From NCBI GenBank assembly GCA_025934255.1, contig JAICYJ010000006.1, positions 1 to 64,000 of the forward strand: a stretch of 64,000 bases of DNA, given 5' to 3'. A program made the position numbers and the translations under genes. This document shows positions 25,500 through 33,775 of the stretch, piece by piece. Position 1 is the stretch's first letter. Every line of letters starts with the position of its first letter. The notes under the pieces were generated by a model. That model saw only the letters and a list, made by a program, of their open reading frames with translations, was not told where the DNA came from and did no database searches. This DNA is from Thermoleophilia bacterium. Its GTDB lineage: Bacteria; Actinomycetota; Thermoleophilia; Gaiellales; JAICJC01.

Positions 25500-26350
25500 T
25501 GCGTTCCCTCCCGGGTTCCAAGCGCCGGCTCGGCGCCCTGATGATGATCTCTGCCCGGCCGCGGTCTGCGAGCGGCCAGCTCGTCGATGTGGGACGCCAC
25601 CTCCAACACCGCCTGGTCGAGCCAGATCCGGCCCTTCTCGGCGGTGGCGACGGTGGCGTCGCCGATCACGCCGGACTCCGTCCATCCGCTCCACTGGCCC
25701 TTGATCGAAAGCGGGCCGTCGTTCCAGTCCATCCACACGGTGTCGGAGTCCCATTCCGGGATCTCCCGCACCGCCTTTTCCATCTGCACCCGCTCGGGGT
25801 GGATCGCGAGGTACAGCGACGTCTCGAGCTCGCAGGCGTGTGCCATGCCGCCGGGCTGGTCGGAGTCGCGTGTGCGCGCCAATAGCTCCTCCGACTCCGG
25901 CGTCGACAGGTACCAGAACGTTGCCGCGATCACGTCGCGCCGCTCCAGCATCAGCAGCCGGGCGGCCATGTCGACCAGCGGCACGTTCGAGCCGTGGCCA
26001 TTCACGAACAGGATGCGGCGGAAGCCGTGGTGGATCAGGCTCTTGCCGATATCCACCAGGTATTCGACGAACCGCTTCCAATCGATCGTGATCGACCCCG
26101 GGAAGTCCATGTGGTGCGGCGTGTAGCCGTGTGTGACGGTGGGCAGCAGCAGGCTCTGCTCGGGCCGCGCCAGCACCGCCCGCTCGGCCAGCGTCTCAGC
26201 GATCACGGCGTCCGTGTCGATCGGCAGGTGGTAGCCGTGGTCCTCCAGCGTGGCCACCGGGATCACGCACACCGGGTCGTCGGCGACGCGCTCGGCCACC
26301 TCTGGCCAGGTCAGCTCGGCGTACCGGTGTGTGTGCTCAGTCGAAGCCAT
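25496..26350 (-). CDS. Creatininase-family amidohydrolase
   Basis: A 284-residue zinc hydrolase of the creatininase/MftE family. Metal-binding regions: TLEDHGYHLPIDTD, VNGHGSNVP, and AHACELETS. Family members open cyclic amides or cleave small amides; the actual substrate is unknown. It overlaps the C45 gene upstream by 14 bases and the binding-protein gene downstream by four, so it belongs to the uptake operon, perhaps hydrolysing the imported compound. Confidence 0.9.
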   Translation of the reverse strand: MASTEHTHRYAELTWPEVAERVADDPVCVIPVATLEDHGYHLPIDTDAVIAETLAERAVLARPEQSLLLPTVTHGYTPHHMDFPGSITIDWKRFVEYLVDIGKSLIHHGFRRILFVNGHGSNVPLVDMAARLLMLERRDVIAATFWYLSTPESEELLARTRDSDQPGGMAHACELETSLYLAIHPERVQMEKAVREIPEWDSDTVWMDWNDGPLSIKGQWSGWTESGVIGDATVATAEKGRIWLDQAVLEVASHIDELAARRPRPGRDHHQGAEPALGTREGTQ

Positions 26351-27368
26351 AGTGCTGGGGCTCGGAGTCGCAGGGATTCCCGCGTCCGAAGGTGATCTCT
26401 CTCCTTGTGACGTCAGCGATGCACCAAAAGACAGTCTTGGTCTGTGAGCCTGGTCCGGGATGACGGCAGATCGAGTCGGGTGCGTCCCGGTGGTCGCTGA
26501 TCGCCGCGCGCAGTGTCGCGGCCGTTATGGTGCCCTCCGCAAGCCATGAGAGCGCGCGACGATACCGGACGTCCGAGCGGGCTGCATAGTCAACGTCGCC
26601 CTCGTACGGCAGCATCCGCTCGCTCACGTAGTGGTTGGTGTGGGCCAGCGTGCCGCGCGCATCCGGCCGGATCAGCTCGGCATCGGTGGCCGATCCCTCA
26701 ACCGAGACGACGCCCCCGCCCGCATGCGCCAGCACGGTGTTGTAGGACGATGCACGGGCGGCGTGTAGCGCGGCGGCCACGGCATCGTCGAGCGTGCGGC
26801 GGCGCACGATATCCCGCACGTGCAGCAGGCGGGGTATGCCGGGCCGGTTGTCGTTCGGTGCGACCTCGTTGCCGGTCAGCGTCAGACCGGCCGCGTTGAA
26901 TCCCACGCTGATCCACGGCCCGATGCCGACGGTCAGGACGACCGGATCGCCGGGCAGGCGCCATTCGATCGCGATCAGATCCTGCTCCGCCGATGCGGAC
27001 AGGTCGTTCGTGTGGGCAACCCAGATGCCGCCGTCGGCGCTGGCGGGCGCGCACGCCACCAGGTCGGAACAGCCCCGGGCCGGCTCGGGAGCCGGCGCGT
27101 CGTCGAGCTCCTCGATCCCGGCCGCGAACAGCGCTCGGCGGTCGACCCCGGCCGCGTCGGCCACACCGTCCAGCTCCTCGATCAGCCACGGCAGCTCGCG
27201 CCGCGTCACCTCGAGGTACGGCTGGGAGGCAGCGACGGTGGCATCGCCGAGGGCGTCGCAGCGCCGGCGGATCGCACCGGAGCAGGCGGTGCCGATCTGC
27301 TCGCCCACCTCACGGTGTGTCCCGGCCACGCACAGCAGGTCGAGCGTTCGCGATTGGCCGGTCACCAT
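26337..27368 (-). CDS. C45-family acyltransferase/autoproteolytic hydrolase
   Basis: A 343-residue protein of the Ntn-hydrolase C45 family (isopenicillin N acyltransferase-like). The family cleaves itself before a cysteine that becomes the nucleophile; here the likely residue is Cys100 in ARGCSDLVA, followed by the WVAHTNDLS and VGFNAAGLTLTGNEV segments. It probably transfers or hydrolyses an acyl group on an amine. ATG 27368 is the first gene of the ten-gene uptake operon, and its promoter was not recognised. Confidence 0.85.
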   Translation of the reverse strand: MVTGQSRTLDLLCVAGTHREVGEQIGTACSGAIRRRCDALGDATVAASQPYLEVTRRELPWLIEELDGVADAAGVDRRALFAAGIEELDDAPAPEPARGCSDLVACAPASADGGIWVAHTNDLSASAEQDLIAIEWRLPGDPVVLTVGIGPWISVGFNAAGLTLTGNEVAPNDNRPGIPRLLHVRDIVRRRTLDDAVAAALHAARASSYNTVLAHAGGGVVSVEGSATDAELIRPDARGTLAHTNHYVSERMLPYEGDVDYAARSDVRYRRALSWLAEGTITAATLRAAISDHRDAPDSICRHPGPGSQTKTVFWCIADVTRREITFGRGNPCDSEPQHYGFD

Positions 27369-27457
27369 GGAGCTGGGGCACGGAGGGGACGTTTCACGGA
27401 TCCGCCGATTGTCTCCATCCGCAACGGGCCCGTCAACCCTGCCGGCGGTGGGCGCGC

Positions 27458-27994
27458 TCACCCCCCGGAGGAGGACGCCGCCGTCGGTGAGCGGCTGCCC
27501 ACCAGCAGCGTGATCGTCGAACCCGGGCCGTAGCTGCCATCCGGTGCGTAGCCGGTGGCTCGCAGCACCGTGCCGCGCGTGCCGTACGGTGCCCGGTGGA
27601 TCACGAACCTGACCGGGCCGTGCCGCTGGAACAGCGCCTTCGCCTGGGGCAGCGGCAAGCCGACCACGAGCGGGAAGTCGTAGGCGGCGGCGCCGGATGC
27701 GTCCGCGCGCGCCCCCAGCGCAAGCCCGGATGCTCCCACCGCTGATGTGATCGCCAGCACGGCGGCCAGCACGGCCAGTGTCAGGCTGCGCGCTACGGCA
27801 GCCGCGGCTGCAAGGGCCAGCGCGGCCAGCAGGCAGAGCACGGCAAGCACCCAGCCGGGCGGCTCCAGCAGCGCGACGGCCACCAGCACCGCCGCGGTTG
27901 CGGCCACCACGATCGTGACGAGGCCGGGCATCAGGCGCGGCCACCGGGCGGTGGCCGCCCCGGGCTCGGGATCCGGCTGCGGCGTCGCGCTCAC
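27458..27994 (-). CDS. Membrane protein with C-terminal PASTA-like domain
   Basis: A 178-residue protein with three hydrophobic helices (about 23-110) and a C-terminal extracytoplasmic PASTA-like domain (FPLVVGLPLPQAKALFQ...YAPDGSYGPGSTITLLV). PASTA domains bind peptidoglycan fragments or beta-lactams and are usually attached to PknB kinases or penicillin-binding proteins; here no enzyme domain is present. GTG 27994 follows TATCGT at leaderless spacing. Its end is 89 bases from the C45 gene, so it may be transcribed into the uptake operon. Confidence 0.75.
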   Translation of the reverse strand: MSATPQPDPEPGAATARWPRLMPGLVTIVVAATAAVLVAVALLEPPGWVLAVLCLLAALALAAAAAVARSLTLAVLAAVLAITSAVGASGLALGARADASGAAAYDFPLVVGLPLPQAKALFQRHGPVRFVIHRAPYGTRGTVLRATGYAPDGSYGPGSTITLLVGSRSPTAASSSGG

Positions 27995-28000
27995 ACGGCC

Positions 28001-28006
28001 ACGATA
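28001..28006 (-). promoter_or_regulatory. -10 box of the PASTA gene
   Basis: TATCGT on the minus strand, six bases, GTG 27994. It may drive the operon downstream as well. A GntR-site search in the 65-base divergent gap would be useful. Confidence 0.5.
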
Positions 28007-28046
28007 GCCGCCGCCCGGCGCATGTGTTGGTGGTCGCGGGCCGTGG

Positions 28047-28053
28047 TATAGAT
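28047..28053 (+). promoter_or_regulatory. -10 box of the GntR gene
   Basis: TATAGAT, six bases, ATG 28060. It is divergent from the PASTA gene promoter, 40 bases away. Confidence 0.5.
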
Positions 28054-28059
28054 CGGGCG

Positions 28060-28821
28060 ATGGCTTCGCATGCCACCCGAAACGCGCCCATGTACCGGCA
28101 GGTTGCCGACCAGCTGGCCGCCGAGATCGCATCCGGCGAGCTGCCGCCTGGACACCGGGTGCCGTCGGAGCGCGTGATCGCCGAACGGCACGGTCTTTCG
28201 CGGATGACAGCCCGCCAGGCGGTCGAGCTGCTGGTGCGACGCGGCCTCGTCTACCGGCGTCCCGGATCGGGCACCTACGTCGCCGCCGCACGGGTGGAGC
28301 ACACGCTGCAGTGGTTCGCAGGCTTCACCGAGCAGATGCGGGCGCAGGGGATCGAGCCGGGCGGGCGCGTCCTGGCCGTCAGGCTGTCCGGCCAGGACGG
28401 CTCTGACGCGGGCGTCGCGCTGGAGCTGCCGGAGGGCGAGGCCAGCTGGATGGTGCGCCGTGTGCGCTTCGGAAACGGGGAGCCTCTGCTGGTCGAGGAG
28501 TCGCACGTCCCGGCCCGCCTGTTCCCCGACCTCAACCGCCACAATCTGGCTCAGAACTCCCTCTACGACCTGATGCGGAGCCGCTACGGCGTCGACCCGG
28601 TGCGGGCCCACGAGACGATCGAGCCAACCGCGTGCGAGCAGGACGAGGCCCGTCACCTGGCCACGCGGCCGGGCGCTCCGGCGATCCTGGTGACGCGAAC
28701 CGCGTACGACGCCGTCGACCGGCCGGTGGAGTACGCCCGCGACGTCTACCGCGGCGACCGCGCCCGTTTCGTGGTCGACCTGCGGCGCCAGCAGGACGGG
28801 CGCGCTGGGGCGGATGATTAG
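28060..28821 (+). CDS. GntR-family regulator, HutC subfamily
   Basis: A 253-residue regulator. The N-terminal winged helix (MYRQVADQLAAEIASGELPPG...LSRMTARQAVELLVRRGLVYRRPGSGTYV) is typical GntR, and residues about 85-245 are a UTRA ligand-binding domain of the HutC type. Its position head to head with the peptide/amide operon suggests that it controls that operon in response to the imported compound; this is inferred from location only. The last four bases overlap the convergent thrS stop. Confidence 0.93.
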   Translation: MASHATRNAPMYRQVADQLAAEIASGELPPGHRVPSERVIAERHGLSRMTARQAVELLVRRGLVYRRPGSGTYVAAARVEHTLQWFAGFTEQMRAQGIEPGGRVLAVRLSGQDGSDAGVALELPEGEASWMVRRVRFGNGEPLLVEESHVPARLFPDLNRHNLAQNSLYDLMRSRYGVDPVRAHETIEPTACEQDEARHLATRPGAPAILVTRTAYDAVDRPVEYARDVYRGDRARFVVDLRRQQDGRAGADD

Positions 28822-30725
28822 CTCGGCGCGCGCCCGGCGCTGAGCGCGAGCAGCTCTCCGCGCAGGTCGGCCAGGGGCTGAGCGCCCGCGTCGCCCTCGC
28901 CGCGGCGCCGCACCGAGACCTGGCCGGATTCCACCTCGCGATCACCGACGACCAGGATCCGCGGCATCTTCTGCCGCTCCGCCTCCGCGATCTTCTTTCC
29001 CACCGACTCGCCGCGGGTGTCCGCCTCGGCCCGCAGGCCGGCCGCGTTCAGCTCGGCCACCACCTGACGAGCGTAGTCGTTGTGGCGGTCCGCAACCGGG
29101 ACCACCAGCGCCTGCACCGGCGCCAGCCAGACCGGGAACGCGCCCGCGTAGTGCTCGATCAGGATGCCGATGAAGCGTTCGAACGAGCCGAACAGCGCGC
29201 GGTGGATCATCGCCGGCGTGTGCTCGGCGTTGTCCTCGCCGGTGTAGGTGATGCCGAACCGCTCCGGCATCTGGAAGTCGAGCTGGATCGTGCCCATCTG
29301 CCAGGAGCGTCCGATCGAGTCGGTCATGTGCAGGTCGATCTTGGGCCCGTAGAAGGCGCCGTCACCCTCGTTCAGCTGGTACTCCACGCCGGCCCGCTCG
29401 AGCGCCCCGTGCAGCGACGCCTCGGCCGCGTCCCAGAGCTCGTCCGCGCCGATCCGCTTGTCGGGTCGCGTCGACAGCTCGATCCGCAGGTCGAGCTGGA
29501 AGATCCCGTAGATCGCCTGCGCCAGCTCCAGGCAGCCGATCACCTCGTCCTCGATCTGCTCGTGGGTGCAGAAGATGTGGGCGTCGTCCTGCGTGATGTG
29601 CCGCACCCGCATCAGCCCGTGCAGGGTGCCGGAGGGCTCGTGCCGGTGCACCAGCCCCTGCTCGGCCAGCCGCAGCGGCAGGTCGCGGTAGCTGCGGCGC
29701 TCGTCGCCGAAGATGTTGACGTGGCCCGGGCAGTTCATCGGCTTGATGCCGAACTGGCCCGCCTCGACCTCGGTGAAGTACATGTTCTCGCGGTAGGCCT
29801 CCCAGTGGCCGGAGCGCTTCCAGACCTCCACGTTGTAGAGGATGGGCGTTCGCACCTCCTGGTAGCCGCGCTCCCGGTTCAGCTCGCGCCACAGCGTGGT
29901 CAGCTCGTTCCAGATCACCATCCCACGCGGATGCCAGAACGGCGAGCCGGGTGACACGTCCGAGAAGTGGAACAGGTCGAGCTCACGGCCCAGCCGGCGG
30001 TGGTCGCGGAGGCGGGCCTGCTCGACCCGTTCCAGGTACTCGTCCAGCGCCGCCTGGTCGAAGAAGGCGGTGCCGTAGATGCGGGTCAGCATCGGGTTGT
30101 CGGAGTCCCCGCGCCAGTAGGCCCCGGCCGTGGACAGCAGCCTGAAGGCCTTGATCGGCTTCGTGGTCTGCAGGTGCGGGCCGCGGCACAGGTCCTCGAA
30201 CCCATCCTGCGTGTAGAGGCTGATCTCGCCGTCCGGCAGGTCGCGGGCCAGCTCCAGCTTGTACGGCTGCGCCTCCGCCTCGAAGCGGGCCAGGACCTCG
30301 CCCTTGTCCACGCCGTCGGTGCGCACGAAGGGGTGCTCCTGGGCGAGGATCCGGCGCATCTCCTGCTCGATCCGGCCCAGGTCGTCCGACGAGATCGGCT
30401 CGGGGAACTGGAAGTCGTAGTAGAAGCCGTCGGCGATCGCGGGGCCGATCGCCACCTTGGCGTCGGGCCACAGGTGCAGCACCGCCTCGGCCATCACGTG
30501 CGCCGTCGAGTGGCGCAGCACGGGCAACGCCTCCGCATCGCGAGCCGTCAGGATGCGCACGCGGTCGCCCTCCGCCAGCGGCAGCCGCAGGTCACGCACC
30601 TCGTCGCCGACGCCCACGGCCACGGCGGCCTGGGCCAGCCGCGGGCCGATGGCGTTGGCCACATCCAGGCCGGTTGCGCCGTTCTCCAGCTCCAGATCAG
30701 TCCCGTCGGGCAGTCCAATACGCAT
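28818..30725 (-). CDS. thrS: Threonyl-tRNA synthetase
   Basis: A 635-residue class II synthetase. N-terminal TGS domain (1-60), second additional editing domain with HSTAHVMAEAV and the later CRGPHL, catalytic core with zinc ligands in NCPGH, DDAHIFC and a histidine in IHRALFG, and a C-terminal anticodon-binding domain (VVPVADRHNDYA...ARGES-like block). ATG 30725 stands seven bases after TATGCT, so no long T-box or operator leader exists in front of it. Confidence 0.97.
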   Translation of the reverse strand: MRIGLPDGTDLELENGATGLDVANAIGPRLAQAAVAVGVGDEVRDLRLPLAEGDRVRILTARDAEALPVLRHSTAHVMAEAVLHLWPDAKVAIGPAIADGFYYDFQFPEPISSDDLGRIEQEMRRILAQEHPFVRTDGVDKGEVLARFEAEAQPYKLELARDLPDGEISLYTQDGFEDLCRGPHLQTTKPIKAFRLLSTAGAYWRGDSDNPMLTRIYGTAFFDQAALDEYLERVEQARLRDHRRLGRELDLFHFSDVSPGSPFWHPRGMVIWNELTTLWRELNRERGYQEVRTPILYNVEVWKRSGHWEAYRENMYFTEVEAGQFGIKPMNCPGHVNIFGDERRSYRDLPLRLAEQGLVHRHEPSGTLHGLMRVRHITQDDAHIFCTHEQIEDEVIGCLELAQAIYGIFQLDLRIELSTRPDKRIGADELWDAAEASLHGALERAGVEYQLNEGDGAFYGPKIDLHMTDSIGRSWQMGTIQLDFQMPERFGITYTGEDNAEHTPAMIHRALFGSFERFIGILIEHYAGAFPVWLAPVQALVVPVADRHNDYARQVVAELNAAGLRAEADTRGESVGKKIAEAERQKMPRILVVGDREVESGQVSVRRRGEGDAGAQPLADLRGELLALSAGRAPS

Positions 30726-30732
30726 GGCAGAG

Positions 30733-30738
30733 AGCATA
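30733..30738 (-). promoter_or_regulatory. -10 box of thrS
   Basis: TATGCT on the minus strand, seven bases before ATG 30725; divergent from the kinase promoter, whose -10 box lies 15 bases away, so the two promoters overlap. Confidence 0.5.
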
Positions 30739-30752
30739 TCGACCGACGCTGT

Positions 30753-30758
30753 TAGGCT
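30753..30758 (+). promoter_or_regulatory. -10 box of the histidine kinase gene
   Basis: TAGGCT, six bases, ATG 30765. Confidence 0.5.
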
Positions 30759-30764
30759 GACCGC

Positions 30765-31991
30765 ATGCAGGACCTCGCGATCGTGCTGGCGCTGCTGCTC
30801 GTGGTGGCGGTCGCCGCACTCGTGCACCGGGAGCGCCAGCGGCGACGGGCGCTGGCGCTGCTCGGCCGCCGCGGCGATCTGGAGGCCGCGGCGCGGGCGG
30901 CCACCGAAGGCCGCACCGCCCGCCCCTCGCTGGATGCCGCGCTGGCGCTGCGCGACGCCATCATGGAGGCATCCCCCACCCCCGTGATGCTGTTCGACGC
31001 GGGCGCCCGCCTGGTGCGCGCCAACCGGGCCACGCGGGAGGCCATCCCCGACCTCGAGGTGGGCGCCACCGCCGCCGTCCAGGAGATCGCCACCGCCGTC
31101 CACGATGCGCTTGCCGGCCGGCCGCCGCGCCCGTTCGACGTGACCGTCTATCAGCCAGAGCGACGGCGCTTCCACGCGCACCTGCGCACCTACCCCGACC
31201 GCGGCACGCGCTGCTGCGTCGTGGTGCTGGCCGATGAGAGCGCGGAGGCCGACTACCGGGATGCCCGGCGGCTGTTCTCGGCCGGCGTGTCGCACGAGCT
31301 GCGCACCCCGCTGGCGCGGATGCTGGCGCTGGTCGACACGCTGTCGCTGCCGCTGGACGAGGCCGAGCGGGAGCAGACCATGGATCAGATGCGCGACGAG
31401 ATCGACGCGATGCGGGAGCTGATCGAGGACATGATGCTGCTGGCCCGGCTGGAGGTCGAGGGCATATCCGGCGGCGAGCCGGCCGACGTCAGCGCGGCCA
31501 TCGAGGACTGCCTGGAGCGTCATGCCGACGCCGCGCAGGCCGCTGGGCTACGCCTGGCCGGGCACACCACCGCCGGAATCCTCACCGTCGTCCCACGGCG
31601 ACTGGTGGACGTGATCCTGGACAACCTGCTGGAGAACGCGATCCGCCATGCCGGCGAGGGCGCCGACATCGACTTCACCGCCGGTGGCCTGACGGGGGCG
31701 GTCGAGCTGTCGATCGCCGATACCGGCGCGGGCGTGCCTGCCGAGCACCTGTCGCGGGTGTTCGAGCGCTTCCACCGCGTCGAGGGGTCGCGTGCCGGTC
31801 CCGGCACGGGCCTGGGGCTGGCGATCGTCAAGCACATCGCCGAGGCCCACGGCGGGCGAGCGGTGATGGAGAGCGTCGAGGGCCAGGGCACCACGGTGCG
31901 GGTGACGCTGCCCGCGCCCGCGGTGATGCCCGCCGGCGAGCCCGCCGACCCCGGTCAGGCGCCCGGTTTGGGCACCGCGTCGAACCTGTAG
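30765..31991 (+). CDS. Sensor histidine kinase, PhoR-like
   Basis: A 408-residue kinase. A single N-terminal membrane helix (about 4-20) is followed by a PAS-like region (65-160), the HisKA domain with phospho-acceptor His177 in SHELRTPLARM, and the HATPase domain with NLLENAIRHA, ADTGAGVP and GTGLGLAIVKHI. There is almost no extracytoplasmic part, as in PhoR-type sensors that listen to a membrane partner. The cognate regulator is probably the convergent gene downstream, whose 3' end overlaps this gene by 37 bases. Confidence 0.93.
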   Translation: MQDLAIVLALLLVVAVAALVHRERQRRRALALLGRRGDLEAAARAATEGRTARPSLDAALALRDAIMEASPTPVMLFDAGARLVRANRATREAIPDLEVGATAAVQEIATAVHDALAGRPPRPFDVTVYQPERRRFHAHLRTYPDRGTRCCVVVLADESAEADYRDARRLFSAGVSHELRTPLARMLALVDTLSLPLDEAEREQTMDQMRDEIDAMRELIEDMMLLARLEVEGISGGEPADVSAAIEDCLERHADAAQAAGLRLAGHTTAGILTVVPRRLVDVILDNLLENAIRHAGEGADIDFTAGGLTGAVELSIADTGAGVPAEHLSRVFERFHRVEGSRAGPGTGLGLAIVKHIAEAHGGRAVMESVEGQGTTVRVTLPAPAVMPAGEPADPGQAPGLGTASNL

Positions 31992-32656
31992 CCGACCCCG
32001 TAGTGGGTCTGGATGTACGTGTGCCCGGCCGCGCGCCGGTCGATCTTATCGCGCAGCTTGCGCACGCAGACGTCAACGGTGCGGTCACGGTGGCGGTGCG
32101 GGATGCCCCATACCCGTTGCTGGAGCTGGTCGCGCGAGAGCGCGCGGCCGCGCTCGCCGGCCAGCACGTAGAGCAGGCGGAACTCGGTCGGCGTCAGCCC
32201 CACGTCCTCTCCCTCCAGGATGGCGGCGTGCAGGTCGGGATCGATCACGAGCCCCTCGGCCACGATCGTCTCGGAGCCGGCCGCCGCCTTCATGCCGGCA
32301 CGGCGCAGCACCGCCTCCACCCGCGCGACCAGCTCGCGCATGCCGAACGGCTTGCTCAGGTAGTCGTCGCCGCCGATGCCCAGCGCGTGCACCTTGTCGT
32401 GCTCGGAGCCGCGCGCGCTGACGATCACGATCGGCGTCTCGATGCCCTCGGCGCGCAGTGTCTCGGTGATCCGCCAGCCGTCGGTGCCGGGCAGCATCAG
32501 GTCGAGCACGGCCACGTCGGGGCGCTCGTAGCGGAGCTTCGCGATCGCACGGTCGCCGTCCTCCGCCACCTCCACGTCCATGCCCGCGCGGCGCAGGTGG
32601 GTCGCCATCGCGTTGGCGATCACACGGTCGTCTTCGGCGATCAGAACTCGTGGCAT
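31955..32656 (-). CDS. OmpR-family response regulator
   Basis: A 233-residue regulator. The receiver domain has the acidic pocket EDD at 8-10, phospho-acceptor Asp52 and the lysine in SKPFG; the C-terminal winged helix (LTPTEFRLLYVLAGERGRAL...VRKLRDKI) is of the OmpR/PhoB type. ATG 32656 follows TACGAT by six bases. It faces its likely partner kinase tail to tail instead of lying in the same operon. Confidence 0.94.
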   Translation of the reverse strand: MPRVLIAEDDRVIANAMATHLRRAGMDVEVAEDGDRAIAKLRYERPDVAVLDLMLPGTDGWRITETLRAEGIETPIVIVSARGSEHDKVHALGIGGDDYLSKPFGMRELVARVEAVLRRAGMKAAAGSETIVAEGLVIDPDLHAAILEGEDVGLTPTEFRLLYVLAGERGRALSRDQLQQRVWGIPHRHRDRTVDVCVRKLRDKIDRRAAGHTYIQTHYGVGYRFDAVPKPGA

Positions 32657-32862
32657 GCGCTGATCGTAGACCGTGCCCCGGACCAGAGATTCGCCGCCCC
32701 GGCTTGCCTTTTGTCCACCAGCCAAACGGACCTTCGAGTCACCTCTACAGTCCCTCCGTCTGGGTTCAACCTACTCGGCTGCCCTGGGCGGCGCAGAGGG
32801 GAAACTAGAGCAGCGGTGCTTACCCCGGCAACCCCCATTACCGCAAACAGCGGAATTTTTCT
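32657..32862. other. Intergenic region with possible secondary structure
   Basis: About 200 bases between the response regulator and the Nudix gene. It contains the regulator promoter at one end and, at the other, a short hairpin CCGC-aaaca-GCGG (32841-32853) followed on the plus strand by AATTTTT. The middle is rich in short complementary G and C tracts. No gene is supported; I could not match it to a riboswitch or small RNA family. Confidence 0.4.
32663..32668 (-). promoter_or_regulatory. -10 box of the response regulator gene
   Basis: TACGAT on the minus strand, six bases before ATG 32656 (leaderless). Confidence 0.5.
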
Positions 32863-33261
32863 TCACCACCTCGCCAGCACCTCGCGGTCGCGCTCGTACG
32901 TCAGCAGCTGCGCGGCCTGCTCGCGGGTGACCCAGCGCAGCTCGTCAACCTCGCGGCTGGGCTCGAATGCGCCCGCTCCGACCGCCATCACGTAGTAGCG
33001 CACGACCTTGGACAGGACGGCGCCGTGCTTCTCGACCGTGTAGCGGACGACGCCCAGGTCGCGCTCGATGCGGCCGTGAAAGCCGGTCTCCTCCTGCACC
33101 TCGCGCAGCGCTGCGGCGACGTCGTCCTCGCCCGGCTCGTGCTTGCCCTTGGGCAGCGTCCAGTCGTCGTACCGAGGTCGATGCACGAGGGCGATGCGCT
33201 CGCCGTCGACCAGCACGGCACCGGCGGCGCGAACGAGGTTGTCGGCGGGTGCGGGCTCCAT
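32863..33261 (-). CDS. Nudix hydrolase
   Basis: A 132-residue MutT-type Nudix protein. The Nudix box GX5EX7REUXEEXGU is intact (GKHEPGED...REVQEETGF) around residues 39-61. The WTLPKGK element before it resembles the diadenosine polyphosphate/8-oxo-dGTP groups, but substrate cannot be assigned. It follows the small membrane protein gene by 21 bases on the same strand. Confidence 0.92.
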   Translation of the reverse strand: MEPAPADNLVRAAGAVLVDGERIALVHRPRYDDWTLPKGKHEPGEDDVAAALREVQEETGFHGRIERDLGVVRYTVEKHGAVLSKVVRYYVMAVGAGAFEPSREVDELRWVTREQAAQLLTYERDREVLARW

Positions 33262-33282
33262 ATCCGTGATGCCCGGCGAGGC

Positions 33283-33729
33283 TCAGCCGCGGCGCGCGCG
33301 CAGGCCGGCCACCCAGAACAGCAGACCGACCAGCCCCACCAGACCCAGCACCATGCCGGCGAACACCCAGGTGGTACCGCGGTTTCCGCCGACGGCGAAC
33401 CCGACCGCGAGCATCGCAATCGCGAGCACGCCCAGCGCCTGGGTGACCACGAACGGCCCCGGCAGCCCTGCCGGCGTGATCGGCGGGCCACGCCGCGTGA
33501 GCCGGCTGGGATCGGCCTCATCCTTGGCGCGGCTGCGCAGCGCCAGCGCGATGATTCCGCCGAAGACGGCCACGAAGTAGACGACCTGCGACCAGAAATC
33601 GCCGATCCAGTCCACCAGGTAGGTGAACAGCACGATCAGGCCGACCGCCGCAAGCGTGCCCAGTGCGGCAACGCCGATCGCGGTCTGCCAGTTGTAGACC
33701 TGGCCGGGTTGAGGCTGCGAATCGCTCAT
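33283..33729 (-). CDS. Small membrane protein, function unknown
   Basis: A 148-residue protein with four predicted membrane helices in two pairs (about 15-35, 45-62, 90-110, 118-140) separated by a charged cytoplasmic loop (RSRAKDEADPSRLTRRG). No domain is recognised. ATG 33729 follows TAGGCT by eight bases. The Nudix gene follows at once and may share the transcript. Confidence 0.75.
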   Translation of the reverse strand: MSDSQPQPGQVYNWQTAIGVAALGTLAAVGLIVLFTYLVDWIGDFWSQVVYFVAVFGGIIALALRSRAKDEADPSRLTRRGPPITPAGLPGPFVVTQALGVLAIAMLAVGFAVGGNRGTTWVFAGMVLGLVGLVGLLFWVAGLRARRG

Positions 33730-33737
33730 CGCCCGAG

Positions 33738-33743
33738 AGCCTA
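33738..33743 (-). promoter_or_regulatory. -10 box of the membrane protein/Nudix pair
   Basis: TAGGCT on the minus strand, eight bases before ATG 33729. Confidence 0.45.
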
Positions 33744-33775
33744 CCGCAGCCGTCCGACCACGCACGGCGGCCCCG

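Noticed and set aside
32657..32862. A c-di-AMP (ydaO), SAM or cobalamin riboswitch
   Set aside because: Short pieces such as CCCGGCAACC-like or GGAGGGAC words occur, but the conserved elements are not in the right order. The downstream regulator gene has a leaderless promoter that would exclude the element from its mRNA.
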